Shown: positions 42,274 to 50,949 of the stretch, in pieces
How positions within the stretch are numbered: position 1 is the first letter of the stretch
How the letters are laid out: each line of letters starts with the position of its first letter
Assembly (NCBI RefSeq): GCF_020923435.1
Contig: NZ_CP087263.1
Span: 2,499,970-2,563,969, forward strand
DNA: 64,000 bases
Source of the DNA: Brevibacillus humidisoli
GTDB lineage: Bacteria > Bacillota > Bacilli > Brevibacillales > Brevibacillaceae
Direction: 5' to 3'
Position numbers and translations under genes: made by a program
Notes under the pieces: generated by a model
The model's input: only the letters and a program-made list of their open reading frames with translations
Told to the model about the DNA's origin: nothing
The model's database searches: none

Positions 42274-43065
42274 TTAAGCCAACATCACCCGGTCGCTTGC
42301 CAGTTTCTCACCTTTGAGTCGTTCAAACTCCTTGAGCAGTTGTTCGATCGTCAGTTCGTTTTTGCCTTCGCGAATATCCAGAATGATCGACCCTTTATCC
42401 ATCATGATCAACCGATTACCCAGATCCAGAGCCTGTTTCATGTTATGAGTCACCATCAATGTAGTAAGCTTGGAGCGTTCGACCACTTCTTTGGTCAAAT
42501 CCGTAATCAGTTGGGCCCGAGCCGGGTCGAGAGCAGCCGTATGTTCATCCAACAGCAGCACTTTCGGTTCGGTAAAGGTGGCCATCAACAAACTGAGCGC
42601 CTGCCGCTCTCCGCCGGACAGCAAACCTACCTTGGCCGACAAGCGGTTTTCCAAGCCCAGGTTTAATGAGGCGAGATACTGGCGAAACTGCTCTCTGCGC
42701 TCTTTGTTTACCCCTCTGCGCAGCGTTCGCTTCTTGTTGCGTGAATAGGCCATGGCCAGATTCTCTTCAATCGTCATCGTCGGGGCTGTTCCAGCCATCG
42801 GGTCCTGAAATACACGCCCAATCTTTAATGAGCGCTGGTGTTCAGCCAGATGGTTGACCACTTCCCCATCAATCTCAATTGTACCGGTGTCGGGGGTAAG
42901 GGCACCGGAAATGATGTTCATCAGAGTAGATTTGCCAGCCCCGTTGCTGCCGATAACTGTGACAAAATCACCTGGTTCCAGCGACAGATTTACTTCGGCC
43001 AGTGCGATCTTCTCGTCAACTGTCCCCCGGTTAAATACTTTGCTGATTCCCTTCAGATTAAGCAT
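42274..43065 (-). CDS. ABC transporter ATPase, TrpY-like
   Basis: About 263 residues. Walker A GSNGAGKST (near 40-48), signature LLSGGERQALSLLMA, Walker B KVLLLDEHTAALD, switch VTHNM. It belongs to the group paired with ABC_sub_bind proteins, several of which import aromatic amino acids. Start ATG 43065 is 8 bases after GAGGGG and overlaps the permease stop by 8 bases. Confidence 0.92.
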   Translation of the reverse strand: MLNLKGISKVFNRGTVDEKIALAEVNLSLEPGDFVTVIGSNGAGKSTLMNIISGALTPDTGTIEIDGEVVNHLAEHQRSLKIGRVFQDPMAGTAPTMTIEENLAMAYSRNKKRTLRRGVNKERREQFRQYLASLNLGLENRLSAKVGLLSGGERQALSLLMATFTEPKVLLLDEHTAALDPARAQLITDLTKEVVERSKLTTLMVTHNMKQALDLGNRLIMMDKGSIILDIREGKNELTIEQLLKEFERLKGEKLASDRVMLA

Positions 43066-44011
43066 GATGGTCACCCCTCACTGCCTTGTCCTCCTGGGTG
43101 ATTTGCTGCTGCAGAGCGGCTCGTGTACGCTTCTCTTTCCACGATGCCCACAGCTTGGGCCAGATGAGGGCGATTACGACAATTAAGGCAGTAATCAACT
43201 TCATATCGGATGCTTCCAGCCATTCGATCCGCAGCGCAATGGCGATGATGATCCGATAGACAATCGCTCCGCCAATAACAGCCAGGGTTGCCCGGAAGAT
43301 CGAAGAATGTCCGAACAGGGCTTCCCCGATAATGACCGAAGCCAGTCCGATGATGATCATCCCGATCCCCATGTTTACGTCTGAAAAACCTTGGTACTGA
43401 GCCATCAGCGCACCGGAGAGAGCAACCAGTCCGTTGGAGAGGCTGAGACCGATGATCTTGGTGTTATCCGTATTGGTCGAAAAACTGCGAATCATCCGTT
43501 CGTTGTCACCGGTAGCGCGAATGGCCAAGCCGATCTCGGTGTGCATAAACCAATCGACGATCCACTTGATGATGAGGACAAACACGGCCATCGTGATGAT
43601 AATACCCGCTTTTTCGGCAAAACTTCCCTTGAATAGATCCGTAATCTGGCTAAATAGGGTCTCTTCACCCAACAGCGGAACGTTTGCTTTGCCCATGATG
43701 CGCAGATTGATGGAGTACAGCGCGATCATGGAAAGAATCCCTGCAAGCAGCGCGTTAATCTTCCCCTTGGTGTGGAGGATACCTGTTATCAAACCGGCCA
43801 TCCCTCCAAGCAGCATCGCCGCCACAGTAGATAAGAGCGGGTGATAACCGGCGGCGATCATCGTCGCCGCCAGCGCTCCCCCTGTCGTGAAGCTTCCGTC
43901 AACCGTCAAATCAGGAAAGTTGAGGATGCGAAACGTTAGATATACTCCTAATGCCATGAGTGCGTAGATGATTCCTGACTCGATAGAGCCAATCCAGGCG
44001 TCAGCAGGCAC
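43058..44011 (-). CDS. ABC transporter permease, TrpZ-like
   Basis: 317-residue branched-chain-type permease (BPD_transp_2), eight or nine membrane segments; FRILNFPDLTVDGSFTTGGA near the start and GLSLSNGLVALSGALMAQYQG are family features. A basic C-terminal tail (WASWKEKRTRAALQQQ) is cytosolic. GTG start with AGGAGG upstream. Lies between the binding protein and ATPase genes. Confidence 0.92.
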   Translation of the reverse strand: MPADAWIGSIESGIIYALMALGVYLTFRILNFPDLTVDGSFTTGGALAATMIAAGYHPLLSTVAAMLLGGMAGLITGILHTKGKINALLAGILSMIALYSINLRIMGKANVPLLGEETLFSQITDLFKGSFAEKAGIIITMAVFVLIIKWIVDWFMHTEIGLAIRATGDNERMIRSFSTNTDNTKIIGLSLSNGLVALSGALMAQYQGFSDVNMGIGMIIIGLASVIIGEALFGHSSIFRATLAVIGGAIVYRIIIAIALRIEWLEASDMKLITALIVVIALIWPKLWASWKEKRTRAALQQQITQEDKAVRGDHHA

Positions 44012-44040
44012 GGGAAACCTCCTTCATGCGATTCAGCAAA

Positions 44041-45090
44041 TTACTCCTCAGGATAGAGGATTGCTTTGCTCTTCATCTCGTCTGTAATCGTAATGTTTTG
44101 TTCTTTTGCCGTTTTGGTATTCATCATCAATTCCAGCTTAGCCGGGAAGCCTACCGGAATGTCGCTCGGATTCTTGCCTTTGAGGATTTCGATCGCCATC
44201 TGTCCCGTCGTGTAGCCCAGATCACGGTACTCAAAACCGAACCCGGCAAAACCGCCTGCCTTGACTGAATCGGTCTCTCCGACAAACAGCGGAATGTCTT
44301 TGTCGTTGGCTACCATCACCACAGCATCCAAAGCAGACACCACTGTATTATCCTTCGGAATGTAGATCACGTCAACCCTGCCGACCAGAGAATCGGCTGC
44401 CTGCTTCACCTCGGAACTGTTCGCTACGGTTACCTCCACTGGCTGCAGACCAAGTGGTCCCATCGCTTCCTTGGCGTTCTCTACGTTGACGACCGAGTTT
44501 TGTTCACCGTTGTTATAAATGATTCCTACATTTTTCGCTTCAGGGAAAAATTCCTTAACGGATTCCATCGTCTTCTGGATCGCGTCAGGATGCGTATCCG
44601 ATACACCAGTGACGTTGCCGCCGGGCTTCTCAAGGCTATCCACCAACTTGGCCCCAAGGGGGTCGGTAACTGCCGTAAATACGATCGGAATCTCACTGCT
44701 CGCCTTGGCCATCGCCTGGGCTGACGGCGTAGCAATTGCCAGCACGAGATCCACCTTGTCAGAGGCAAACTTTTGGGCAATCGTCACGTTGGTATTCATG
44801 TCGCCCTGCGCGTTCTGATAATCGATCGTGAGATTTTCTCCTTCCGTGTAGCCGGCATCCTTCAGCGCAGCCAGGAATCCTTCGCGTGCGGCGTCAAGCG
44901 ACGGGTGTTCGACGATCTGCGTGATGCCGATCGTGACCGCCTCCTGTTTGTCACCACTATCATTTGTCGGCGCAGCAGGTGCGGCCGTACTGCCATTGCC
45001 GGAGGTCTCTCCTCCATTGCTGGTGGACGTTCCACATGCTGCAGCGACCAGCATCAAAGCACTTAAAAGCGTAACAAATGACTTCTTCAT
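44041..45090 (-). CDS. ABC transporter binding lipoprotein, TrpX-like
   Basis: ABC_sub_bind family, 349 residues with lipoprotein Cys19 in VAAACGTST and a Gly/Ala/Thr-rich linker. VTIGITQIVEHPSLDAAREGF, PIVFTAVTDPLGAKLV and GVSDTHPD are family features. Homologues bind tryptophan or tyrosine, but no T-box lies upstream, so the ligand is open. ATG 45090 has GGGGGT 9 bases upstream. Confidence 0.9.
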   Translation of the reverse strand: MKKSFVTLLSALMLVAAACGTSTSNGGETSGNGSTAAPAAPTNDSGDKQEAVTIGITQIVEHPSLDAAREGFLAALKDAGYTEGENLTIDYQNAQGDMNTNVTIAQKFASDKVDLVLAIATPSAQAMAKASSEIPIVFTAVTDPLGAKLVDSLEKPGGNVTGVSDTHPDAIQKTMESVKEFFPEAKNVGIIYNNGEQNSVVNVENAKEAMGPLGLQPVEVTVANSSEVKQAADSLVGRVDVIYIPKDNTVVSALDAVVMVANDKDIPLFVGETDSVKAGGFAGFGFEYRDLGYTTGQMAIEILKGKNPSDIPVGFPAKLELMMNTKTAKEQNITITDEMKSKAILYPEE

Positions 45091-45158
45091 CAAACTTGTA
45101 CCCCCTTGAGTTTTCGGTCTCAACCACTCGGATCGCTACCAATTTTCTATGTTTTTAA

Positions 45159-45188
45159 ATTATAGTATAAATAAAGAATATTACACAA
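45159..45188 (-). promoter_or_regulatory. Promoter of the TrpXYZ-like operon
   Basis: TTGTGT (complement of 45183-45188) and TATAAT (complement of 45159-45164), 18-base AT-rich spacer, about 70 bases before the start. The rest of the 358-base gap (45091-45448) contains the terminator of the upstream two-component operon and no gene. Confidence 0.7.
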
Positions 45189-45271
45189 GTTGCTTGCCAA
45201 TGTTTTTATCTGGGGCTGGCAGAGGCTAATCGAACTATCGCACGGATCAGGGTGGAAATCAAGGAGGAAAT

Positions 45272-45301
45272 AAAAAAAACCGAACACAATCTAGTGTCCG
45301 G
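45272..45301 (-). terminator. Terminator of the NarL-type two-component operon
   Basis: Minus-strand CCGGACAC (45301-45294) pairs with GTGTTCGG (45287-45280, one G-U pair) around TAGATT and is followed by eight T residues. It lies 148 bases after the response-regulator stop, leaving an unusually long 3' untranslated stretch. Confidence 0.88.
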
Positions 45302-45448
45302 AAAGGTAGTTACGTGATTACTGCTAGTATACTCGCTGTGTTACGCAAGGTGTATAGTGGTTTTCCGGCAATGGTTCCTGTTTTATCACACATTGGCAGG
45401 GCTGCATCAAGCATGGAAAAGTTTAGCCGTCCACTCCACAGCATCGGA

Positions 45449-46099
45449 TCAAGAACGTGTCAGCCCGTGACGAACGGCGAACGAAGCCAGTTGGACCCTG
45501 TTCTCCAAGTGAAGCTTCTCCAGGATATTTTTGATATGGTTTTTCACTGTGTGCTCAGAGATCACCAGTCGGTCGGCAATCTGGCGGTTCGTTTCCCCTT
45601 TTGCTACATAAAGCAAGATCTCCCTCTCCCGCAGGGTAAGCACAGATGGCGTCACTTCTTCGTCTGTGATTCCTTCACGAAACTGGTATAGCAGTTTTCC
45701 CGCCAACTCCCGCGATTGCTCCACAGTTCCTTCCATCAAGGCGTGGAGATAGGTAAGCCAGTCGTCCGGGTCCAGGTTTTTCAACAAATATCCCTGCGCT
45801 CCAAACTGAATGGCGGTAAACAGATCGGCGATGTTGTCTGAGACGCTGAGCACAACCACCTTGATCTCTGGATAGTGCTGTTTGATTTGCCGGGTTGCCT
45901 CCAAACCGTCACACCCTGGCATGTTGATGTCCATCAAGACCAAGTTGGGCTGCAAACGGCGGCATTGTTCCAGGGCCTCCGTTCCATTGCGCGCCTCACC
46001 AACCAGCACAAAAGCCTGATCCTCTGCCAACAAGCTGCGAACGGCTTCCCGGGCGTGTGGATGATCGTCCGCAATCAAGACACGATAGGATTGGGCCAT
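45449..46099 (-). CDS. Response regulator, NarL/LuxR type
   Basis: 216 residues. Receiver domain with ADDHPHAREAV and phospho-acceptor Asp in LVLMDINMPGCDG (about residue 54), then LuxR-type helix-turn-helix LTLREREILLYVAKGETNRQIA with VISEHTVKNHIKNILEKL. Paired with the kinase upstream. Targets unknown; inverted repeats near the kinase promoter are candidates for autoregulation. Start is set at ATG 46099; ATG 46111 directly abuts the AAGGAG site. Confidence 0.9.
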   Translation of the reverse strand: MAQSYRVLIADDHPHAREAVRSLLAEDQAFVLVGEARNGTEALEQCRRLQPNLVLMDINMPGCDGLEATRQIKQHYPEIKVVVLSVSDNIADLFTAIQFGAQGYLLKNLDPDDWLTYLHALMEGTVEQSRELAGKLLYQFREGITDEEVTPSVLTLREREILLYVAKGETNRQIADRLVISEHTVKNHIKNILEKLHLENRVQLASFAVRHGLTRS

Positions 46100-46107
46100 G
46101 TTTTCTC

Positions 46108-46902
46108 TCATCTCCTTCGTCCGCAAAGCGTCAGTACTGATCCGCCCGCCTCATCCCTGCCGATGGCAAATGACGCCCCCAGCTTGTCCGCCCGCTCTTT
46201 CATCATCGACAATCCATAGTGACGTTCAGAAACGGCCGTCTGTGTAATCCCCCGGCCATTGTCCCAAATCATCAACCGCCAACCGCTGCGGTCAGTGAAG
46301 AGATGAAGCCGCGCCGAGGTGGCTCCAGCATGCTTGCGAATATTGGTAAAGGCCTCTTGGATCACCCCAAAGAGATGTATTTCGTCACCTGGTGAAAAGT
46401 ATCCTTCGGGGAGTGCCACCTCTTGCTGTACATCGATTCCGGTCAGGGTACTCCATTCCGATAACCACTTGCCGATACGGGCTGCAAGGGAACTGCTCTC
46501 CTCCAGTGTTGAGCGAAGATTGAAGATGGCCTGCCGCAGGGTCTGGTCGATCTGGGCAACAGCTGATTTCGCTTCATCCAGTTGGCGCTGACGCAGCTTC
46601 ACATTGAGCAGGAACAAGGTCTGCGCCAGATTATCATGCAGTTCGCGGGCCAATCGTTCCCGCTCTTCATAGACGGCCCGTCTCGCCTGCTCTTCAGCGA
46701 TCCGCGCACTCATCTGCTCGATCGTACGAAACATCCAGGTGGCAAACACATAGGAGAGAAGCAACGTGAGCAGCGTAATCAGGTAGTTCCCTGTTTCCAT
46801 CGTCATATAAGCAAGCAGAAAATCGTGCCGGACAAACTCAAAGCCCCCGATCACCAACGGAGGCAAAAAAATCGTCAACCATTTTAGTGAACGATAGGTC
46901 AT
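46108..46902 (-). CDS. Sensor histidine kinase, HisKA_3 (NarX/LiaS-like)
   Basis: About 264 residues: two N-terminal membrane segments (about 8-28 and 38-60) with almost no external loop, suggesting intramembrane or partner-mediated sensing as in LiaS/DesK kinases. Phospho-acceptor His in ERERLARELHDNLAQTLFLL, HATPase with VIQEAFTNIRKHA and WDNGRG, and HYGLSMMKERA. ATG 46902 with GGGGGAG six bases upstream. Signal unknown. Confidence 0.9.
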   Translation of the reverse strand: MTYRSLKWLTIFLPPLVIGGFEFVRHDFLLAYMTMETGNYLITLLTLLLSYVFATWMFRTIEQMSARIAEEQARRAVYEERERLARELHDNLAQTLFLLNVKLRQRQLDEAKSAVAQIDQTLRQAIFNLRSTLEESSSLAARIGKWLSEWSTLTGIDVQQEVALPEGYFSPGDEIHLFGVIQEAFTNIRKHAGATSARLHLFTDRSGWRLMIWDNGRGITQTAVSERHYGLSMMKERADKLGASFAIGRDEAGGSVLTLCGRRR

Positions 46903-46924
46903 CCACAACTCCCCCTCAACGGCT

Positions 46925-47042
46925 TAGCCCGGTATGCTGATGATGTTTCGCCAGGGCCAGGGGCGTGCTTCTCCATAGCTAAAGTATATCTATTGCGACT
47001 GGAAAAGACATGGCTCTACCGGGCTATTTCATTATAGCCCGA
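46925..47042. repeat. TAGCCCGGTA repeats before the two-component operon
   Basis: tagcccggta at 46925-46934 has an exact reverse complement taccgggcta at 47017-47026. A third, shorter copy tagcccga at 47035-47042 forms a hairpin with the second. These lie in the 220-base gap between the kinase (minus) and gerAC (its 3' end). They may be response-regulator boxes; the 47020-47041 hairpin could also affect transcripts ending from gerAC. Confidence 0.45.
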
Positions 47043-47125
47043 GTCTCTTGCTTGCCAATACTATAAACGACGCCACTTGCTGCACTTTCTATCGTACAAG
47101 AAGACGGCTGTTCCTATCTATGCAG

Positions 47126-48241
47126 TTAGACAAGTGTGCCAAGGCCGATAATCTTCAGGTCCACTTTGACCTGAAAGGTGGCCTTTTTCCAACTTTTGAT
47201 TCCGATCTGTCTGTTCCATCTGCCTGTATACTTGTTTCGGATCAACTCGGCAAACCCTGCCGGATCAACACCCATTTTCTGCAGCTTGCGGAGAACCTGC
47301 AGCGTCAACCGCTCCATCTCTTTGTTGATTTCCTGCTGCAGCTCTGCCAGTTCTTCCGGTCGCTCCAAGTCTTTCTTTCCCGTGTACTGATGGAGATCAC
47401 CATTCATCGACAGGTTGATCGTATAGGCTGGCTGGTTCCAACTCCCTTCATTTCGCTTGCGAACCGAACTTTTGATGAACTGCATCACAACCTTCTCCGG
47501 CTTTCCCGATTGTGTATCTTCCACTGTATAAAACATCGCCGGCAGCTTCTCCCGGTCGGTTAGTGCCTGTACAATTTTCCCTTCCTGTGGTGACAGGTAC
47601 CCGGCAAGCTTCCCGTTTTTCAAGATGACGGTTTTCGTTATCTGCACGTCTCCTTGTTTTTTCTCCAAAAGCGGCATGGTAGGGTCTTTGCACTCACCGG
47701 TGGAATCATGAATGTAATCGTGAATCGTCGTAAACGCATGGAAGGCCGTTTCCGTACGGGGTCGAAGCAGGTCATTTAAAAACGTGCCCATTTCCGGCTT
47801 GTTCTCGTATTTCGCTGTCATCAACGCTTCCACACTACCTTTTACAATGCCGATCAAAACGTTGTCGCCTACTCGCGGATCGCGGTACAGCCAGCGCATC
47901 GGCTGATTCAACCCCTTTTTTCGGGCAAACGTCTCACTAAACAGGATCACCCGCAATTGGTTGGGAACGATGGTCTTTTCTGATTTGGTCGGGATCACCA
48001 TTAAGGCTTCCTCTGCCACCTTCACGTTCGCCTTGTAGATCTGCGTTTTTTCCTTGGCCTCCTGGGAGGTCTGCGGAACGGAAATGACTACTTTCACCTT
48101 CTTCTCATCGACGTAGTCAAATCCGATCACAGACATAAATCCGTATTCCTCCAGAGAGGGCATCTCGTATTCGATGGTCGCACAGCCCGGCAGGAGCATC
48201 AGTAAGATAGCGATGAGGCAGACAAGCAGACTTTTATTCAT
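47126..48241 (-). CDS. gerAC: Spore germinant receptor C subunit, GerAC family
   Basis: Lipoprotein of 371 residues in the Ger(x)C family, lipid-acceptor Cys20 in LLPGCATIEYEMPSLEEYG. The N-terminal GFDYVDEKKVKVVISVP and C-terminal GVDPAGFAELIRNKY are typical. It is anchored on the outer face of the spore inner membrane and is required for receptor function. It overlaps gerAB by 4 bases. The germinant cannot be read from sequence. Confidence 0.93.
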   Translation of the reverse strand: MNKSLLVCLIAILLMLLPGCATIEYEMPSLEEYGFMSVIGFDYVDEKKVKVVISVPQTSQEAKEKTQIYKANVKVAEEALMVIPTKSEKTIVPNQLRVILFSETFARKKGLNQPMRWLYRDPRVGDNVLIGIVKGSVEALMTAKYENKPEMGTFLNDLLRPRTETAFHAFTTIHDYIHDSTGECKDPTMPLLEKKQGDVQITKTVILKNGKLAGYLSPQEGKIVQALTDREKLPAMFYTVEDTQSGKPEKVVMQFIKSSVRKRNEGSWNQPAYTINLSMNGDLHQYTGKKDLERPEELAELQQEINKEMERLTLQVLRKLQKMGVDPAGFAELIRNKYTGRWNRQIGIKSWKKATFQVKVDLKIIGLGTLV

Positions 48242-49323
48242 ATAGACCGCCCCTTCGGCTTACGGATATAGTGAATCACCAGCAGTATAATCGGCCACAA
48301 GATCACAAGGTAGCCTGCATCAGCACCCCACTCGTAGAAAAGACTGTCTTTGAACTGAGTGGGCAAGGGCAAGATCACTAACGCATAGGAAACGATAGCC
48401 ACCAGATAGAGATGCCAGGTCCGGTTGCCCAAAAACAGCGAGTCGACCCCTTTTTTGGCGGCCCATGTATAAACGGCAACCGTTGCAATCACCAGAAACG
48501 ACCACAGGGCGATTCCGATGTTTTCAATCCGTTCAATGAAGGTCAGCTCTACCGCTTTAAACAGGTTAAGGATCGGATACGTGAGGTGCTCCAACTGCCA
48601 TTCTGAGAAGTACACGACACTGACAAAAGAGATTGCCCAGTAGAAAAGCATCAGCGACCAGAGGCCGATTGTCGCATCAGTCAAGGTCTTTCGTTGGTGC
48701 ACAATATAGGGAAAATAAAACAATAACAATTCATAGCCCAGCATGTTGACGTATCCATTGTCGAGCGCTAAAAGGATATTTTTGTAAGAAACACCAAACA
48801 TCGGAAACAAGTGTGAAAGCGTCCCCTTAAAAAATCCCCACTGCAGATAGTAAGCCGTCCATGCCACGAAAAAAAAGGCGAGAATTGAAAAGCGGGCGAT
48901 CGACTTTATTCCGCCTAACACTACATAGATCAGCACAATGTACAAAGCAAACAAAGGCAACTCGATGGACCGATTCGGCAGGGTAACAGATTGGACCAAT
49001 CGGACGTAGCTCATCAGGACAGCGGAGACCGATACGATTAAATACGAGATCAGGACGATATTGAGCAGTTGTCCTAACCATGTGCCGAGCAGCTTCCGAT
49101 GGATGGCGAACAGGTCATCATCGGGATAGCGAATGCAGAGCCAGTAGATCGGCAGCAAGGTTACTTGGGCGATCACTCCCATCAGGAGCACAACCCACCA
49201 TTGATTGTATCCGACAGGGCTAAGCGCGTGCGGAAGTGACAGCACAGCAGCCCCTGCCATCGACTGGTGAACAAGAAAGATCACATGGTAGCGATTTAGT
49301 TTTCGAAACCTTCCCTTGTCCAT
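48238..49323 (-). CDS. gerAB: Spore germinant receptor B subunit, GerAB family
   Basis: 361-residue membrane protein related to the amino acid/polyamine transporter superfamily, ten hydrophobic segments. Family features are FLVHQSMAGAAVLSLPHAL, the loop LFAIHRKLLGTWLGQLLN and YFPYIVHQRKTL. It binds the germinant in characterised receptors. It lies 5 bases after gerAA and overlaps gerAC. Confidence 0.93.
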   Translation of the reverse strand: MDKGRFRKLNRYHVIFLVHQSMAGAAVLSLPHALSPVGYNQWWVVLLMGVIAQVTLLPIYWLCIRYPDDDLFAIHRKLLGTWLGQLLNIVLISYLIVSVSAVLMSYVRLVQSVTLPNRSIELPLFALYIVLIYVVLGGIKSIARFSILAFFFVAWTAYYLQWGFFKGTLSHLFPMFGVSYKNILLALDNGYVNMLGYELLLFYFPYIVHQRKTLTDATIGLWSLMLFYWAISFVSVVYFSEWQLEHLTYPILNLFKAVELTFIERIENIGIALWSFLVIATVAVYTWAAKKGVDSLFLGNRTWHLYLVAIVSYALVILPLPTQFKDSLFYEWGADAGYLVILWPIILLVIHYIRKPKGRSI

Positions 49324-49328
49324 TTTTG

Positions 49329-50828
49329 CTACTCCTCGTCGAGAGGACGGCTTAAATACTTGCGCGCTCTGCTCATACCCATCCGAGCCACCTGAAAAAG
49401 CATGGGTGCTCGGATGATAGAATTGGCCATATCAGTCCACCGACGAGGGACCACCGGAGTCATGTAGGGCGAGCCTAACGAGGTTAAGTTGAGCAGATGG
49501 GCAAACAGAAAAGCCAGCACCAGCATTTGCCCGTACACCCCAAGCAGCCCGGCAGCAAGAATAAAATAGTAGCGAACCAGACGAACTGCATTGCTCATCA
49601 GGTAATTGGGCGGCAAAAATGAGAGCAGAGCGGTTACCGAAACCAGCACGATCACGATGTTGCTCGCCAGACCGGCTTCAACTACTGCCGTACCGATGAC
49701 GATACCGCCGACGATACCGATGGTCTGACCGATCTTGGTCGGCATGCGTGCGCCTGCTTCCCGCAGGATCTCAATGACCATCTCGATGATGATCACTTCG
49801 ATGACTGGCGGAAACGGCACTTTGCCTCGCGATTCGGCCAAGATCGTCAGCAGTTGAGGAGGCAGCATTTCCGGGTGGTAAGTGAGCACCGCCACATAGG
49901 CGGACGTCAACAGCGTGGTTACAAACAGACCGCCAAAACGGACAAACCGCAGCAAACTGGCCGTCCACCAGCGGTTGTAGTAATCCTCTGGCGAAGCAAA
50001 CATCTCAAAGAACGTGGCGGGACAGATCGAGACTTCTGGGCTCCCCTCCGCCATAATCAAAATCCGCGCATCCAAGAGAGCGGCGACGGCATTGTCCGGC
50101 CTGGTGGTCAAGCCGAATTGGGGAAACGGCGAATACGGTTTGTCTTCAATCATCTGCTGGATCACAGCCAATCCATAATTGCCGCTGAACTCGATGTTTT
50201 TCAGGCGCTGAATCACCCGCTGCACGTTTTCCGGATTGGCCAGGTTTTCCATGTAGACGACCACTAACGAATTCCTGGTCTCCGTCCCCATGAAGAGCTG
50301 CTTCACCTTCAGATGTGGCGAGTGAATTCGCATCCGAATCAAACCAAGATTGGTATCGAGTGACTCCGTAAATCCATCTTGAGGACCGAGGACGGTCGAT
50401 TCACTCTCTGGAGCCGTTACATTGCGCTGATTGGTGCTGAATGTGTCTACCGATAAAATCAGATTCCGCTCCATAAACAGGAGGATGGTCCGTCCGCTGG
50501 TGATCATATGAAGCACTTTTGGCAATTGGTCATCTGCTACTGGTTCAGCCAGCCTGAGTACAGCAAGCGGGTGCTGATCCCCCCGTCTGTCCAGTGGATC
50601 GAACACGGTCTCCTGCAAGATCTCTTTTTTCACCATGCTTCTCAGGTATACCAGCACCACTTTTTCGCCGTTTGAGGTGAGTTCTTTGATTAGGGCGTCA
50701 TCCGAATCCCGCAGTGCTTCCTCGATTGACTCGCGGGTGACTGTTCCTTTTACTTCCGGGTAGATGATGTCCTCATCTGAGGCCTGGTGCGTCAGTTGCG
50801 TCGCTTTTCTCCACCACTGCCAGAACAC
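49329..50828 (-). CDS. gerAA: Spore germinant receptor A subunit, GerAA family
   Basis: About 499 residues: an N-terminal cytosolic domain (to about 290) and a C-terminal membrane domain with four to five segments. AEGSPEVSICPATFFEMFASPEDYY and PFPPVIEVIIIEMVIEILREAG (in parts) are hallmarks; these subunits assemble into a ring-like channel. Start GTG 50828 is preferred because GAGAGG precedes it and a sigma-G-like promoter places the transcript start near 50872; ATG 50861 has no ribosome binding site. Confidence 0.92.
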   Translation of the reverse strand: MFWQWWRKATQLTHQASDEDIIYPEVKGTVTRESIEEALRDSDDALIKELTSNGEKVVLVYLRSMVKKEILQETVFDPLDRRGDQHPLAVLRLAEPVADDQLPKVLHMITSGRTILLFMERNLILSVDTFSTNQRNVTAPESESTVLGPQDGFTESLDTNLGLIRMRIHSPHLKVKQLFMGTETRNSLVVVYMENLANPENVQRVIQRLKNIEFSGNYGLAVIQQMIEDKPYSPFPQFGLTTRPDNAVAALLDARILIMAEGSPEVSICPATFFEMFASPEDYYNRWWTASLLRFVRFGGLFVTTLLTSAYVAVLTYHPEMLPPQLLTILAESRGKVPFPPVIEVIIIEMVIEILREAGARMPTKIGQTIGIVGGIVIGTAVVEAGLASNIVIVLVSVTALLSFLPPNYLMSNAVRLVRYYFILAAGLLGVYGQMLVLAFLFAHLLNLTSLGSPYMTPVVPRRWTDMANSIIRAPMLFQVARMGMSRARKYLSRPLDEE

Positions 50829-50877
50829 GACCGAACCATCCTCTCTCGAGCCAATGGGCATGTTGGTTTTTTTTGCT

Positions 50878-50906
50878 TACTTTGCCCAGTTATGGCGAGG
50901 ATATGC
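50878..50906 (-). promoter_or_regulatory. Sigma-G-like promoter of the gerA operon
   Basis: GCATA (complement of 50902-50906) and CAAAGTA (complement of 50878-50884) with a 17-base spacer fit the forespore sigma-G pattern (GnATA, CAnnnTA). gerA operons are known sigma-G targets, and the predicted start gives a 40-base leader before GTG 50828. Confidence 0.6.
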
Positions 50907-50949
50907 GATCAACCGGCTCAGCGCTGAGCTAGCTTGCGAGGAACTCCCT

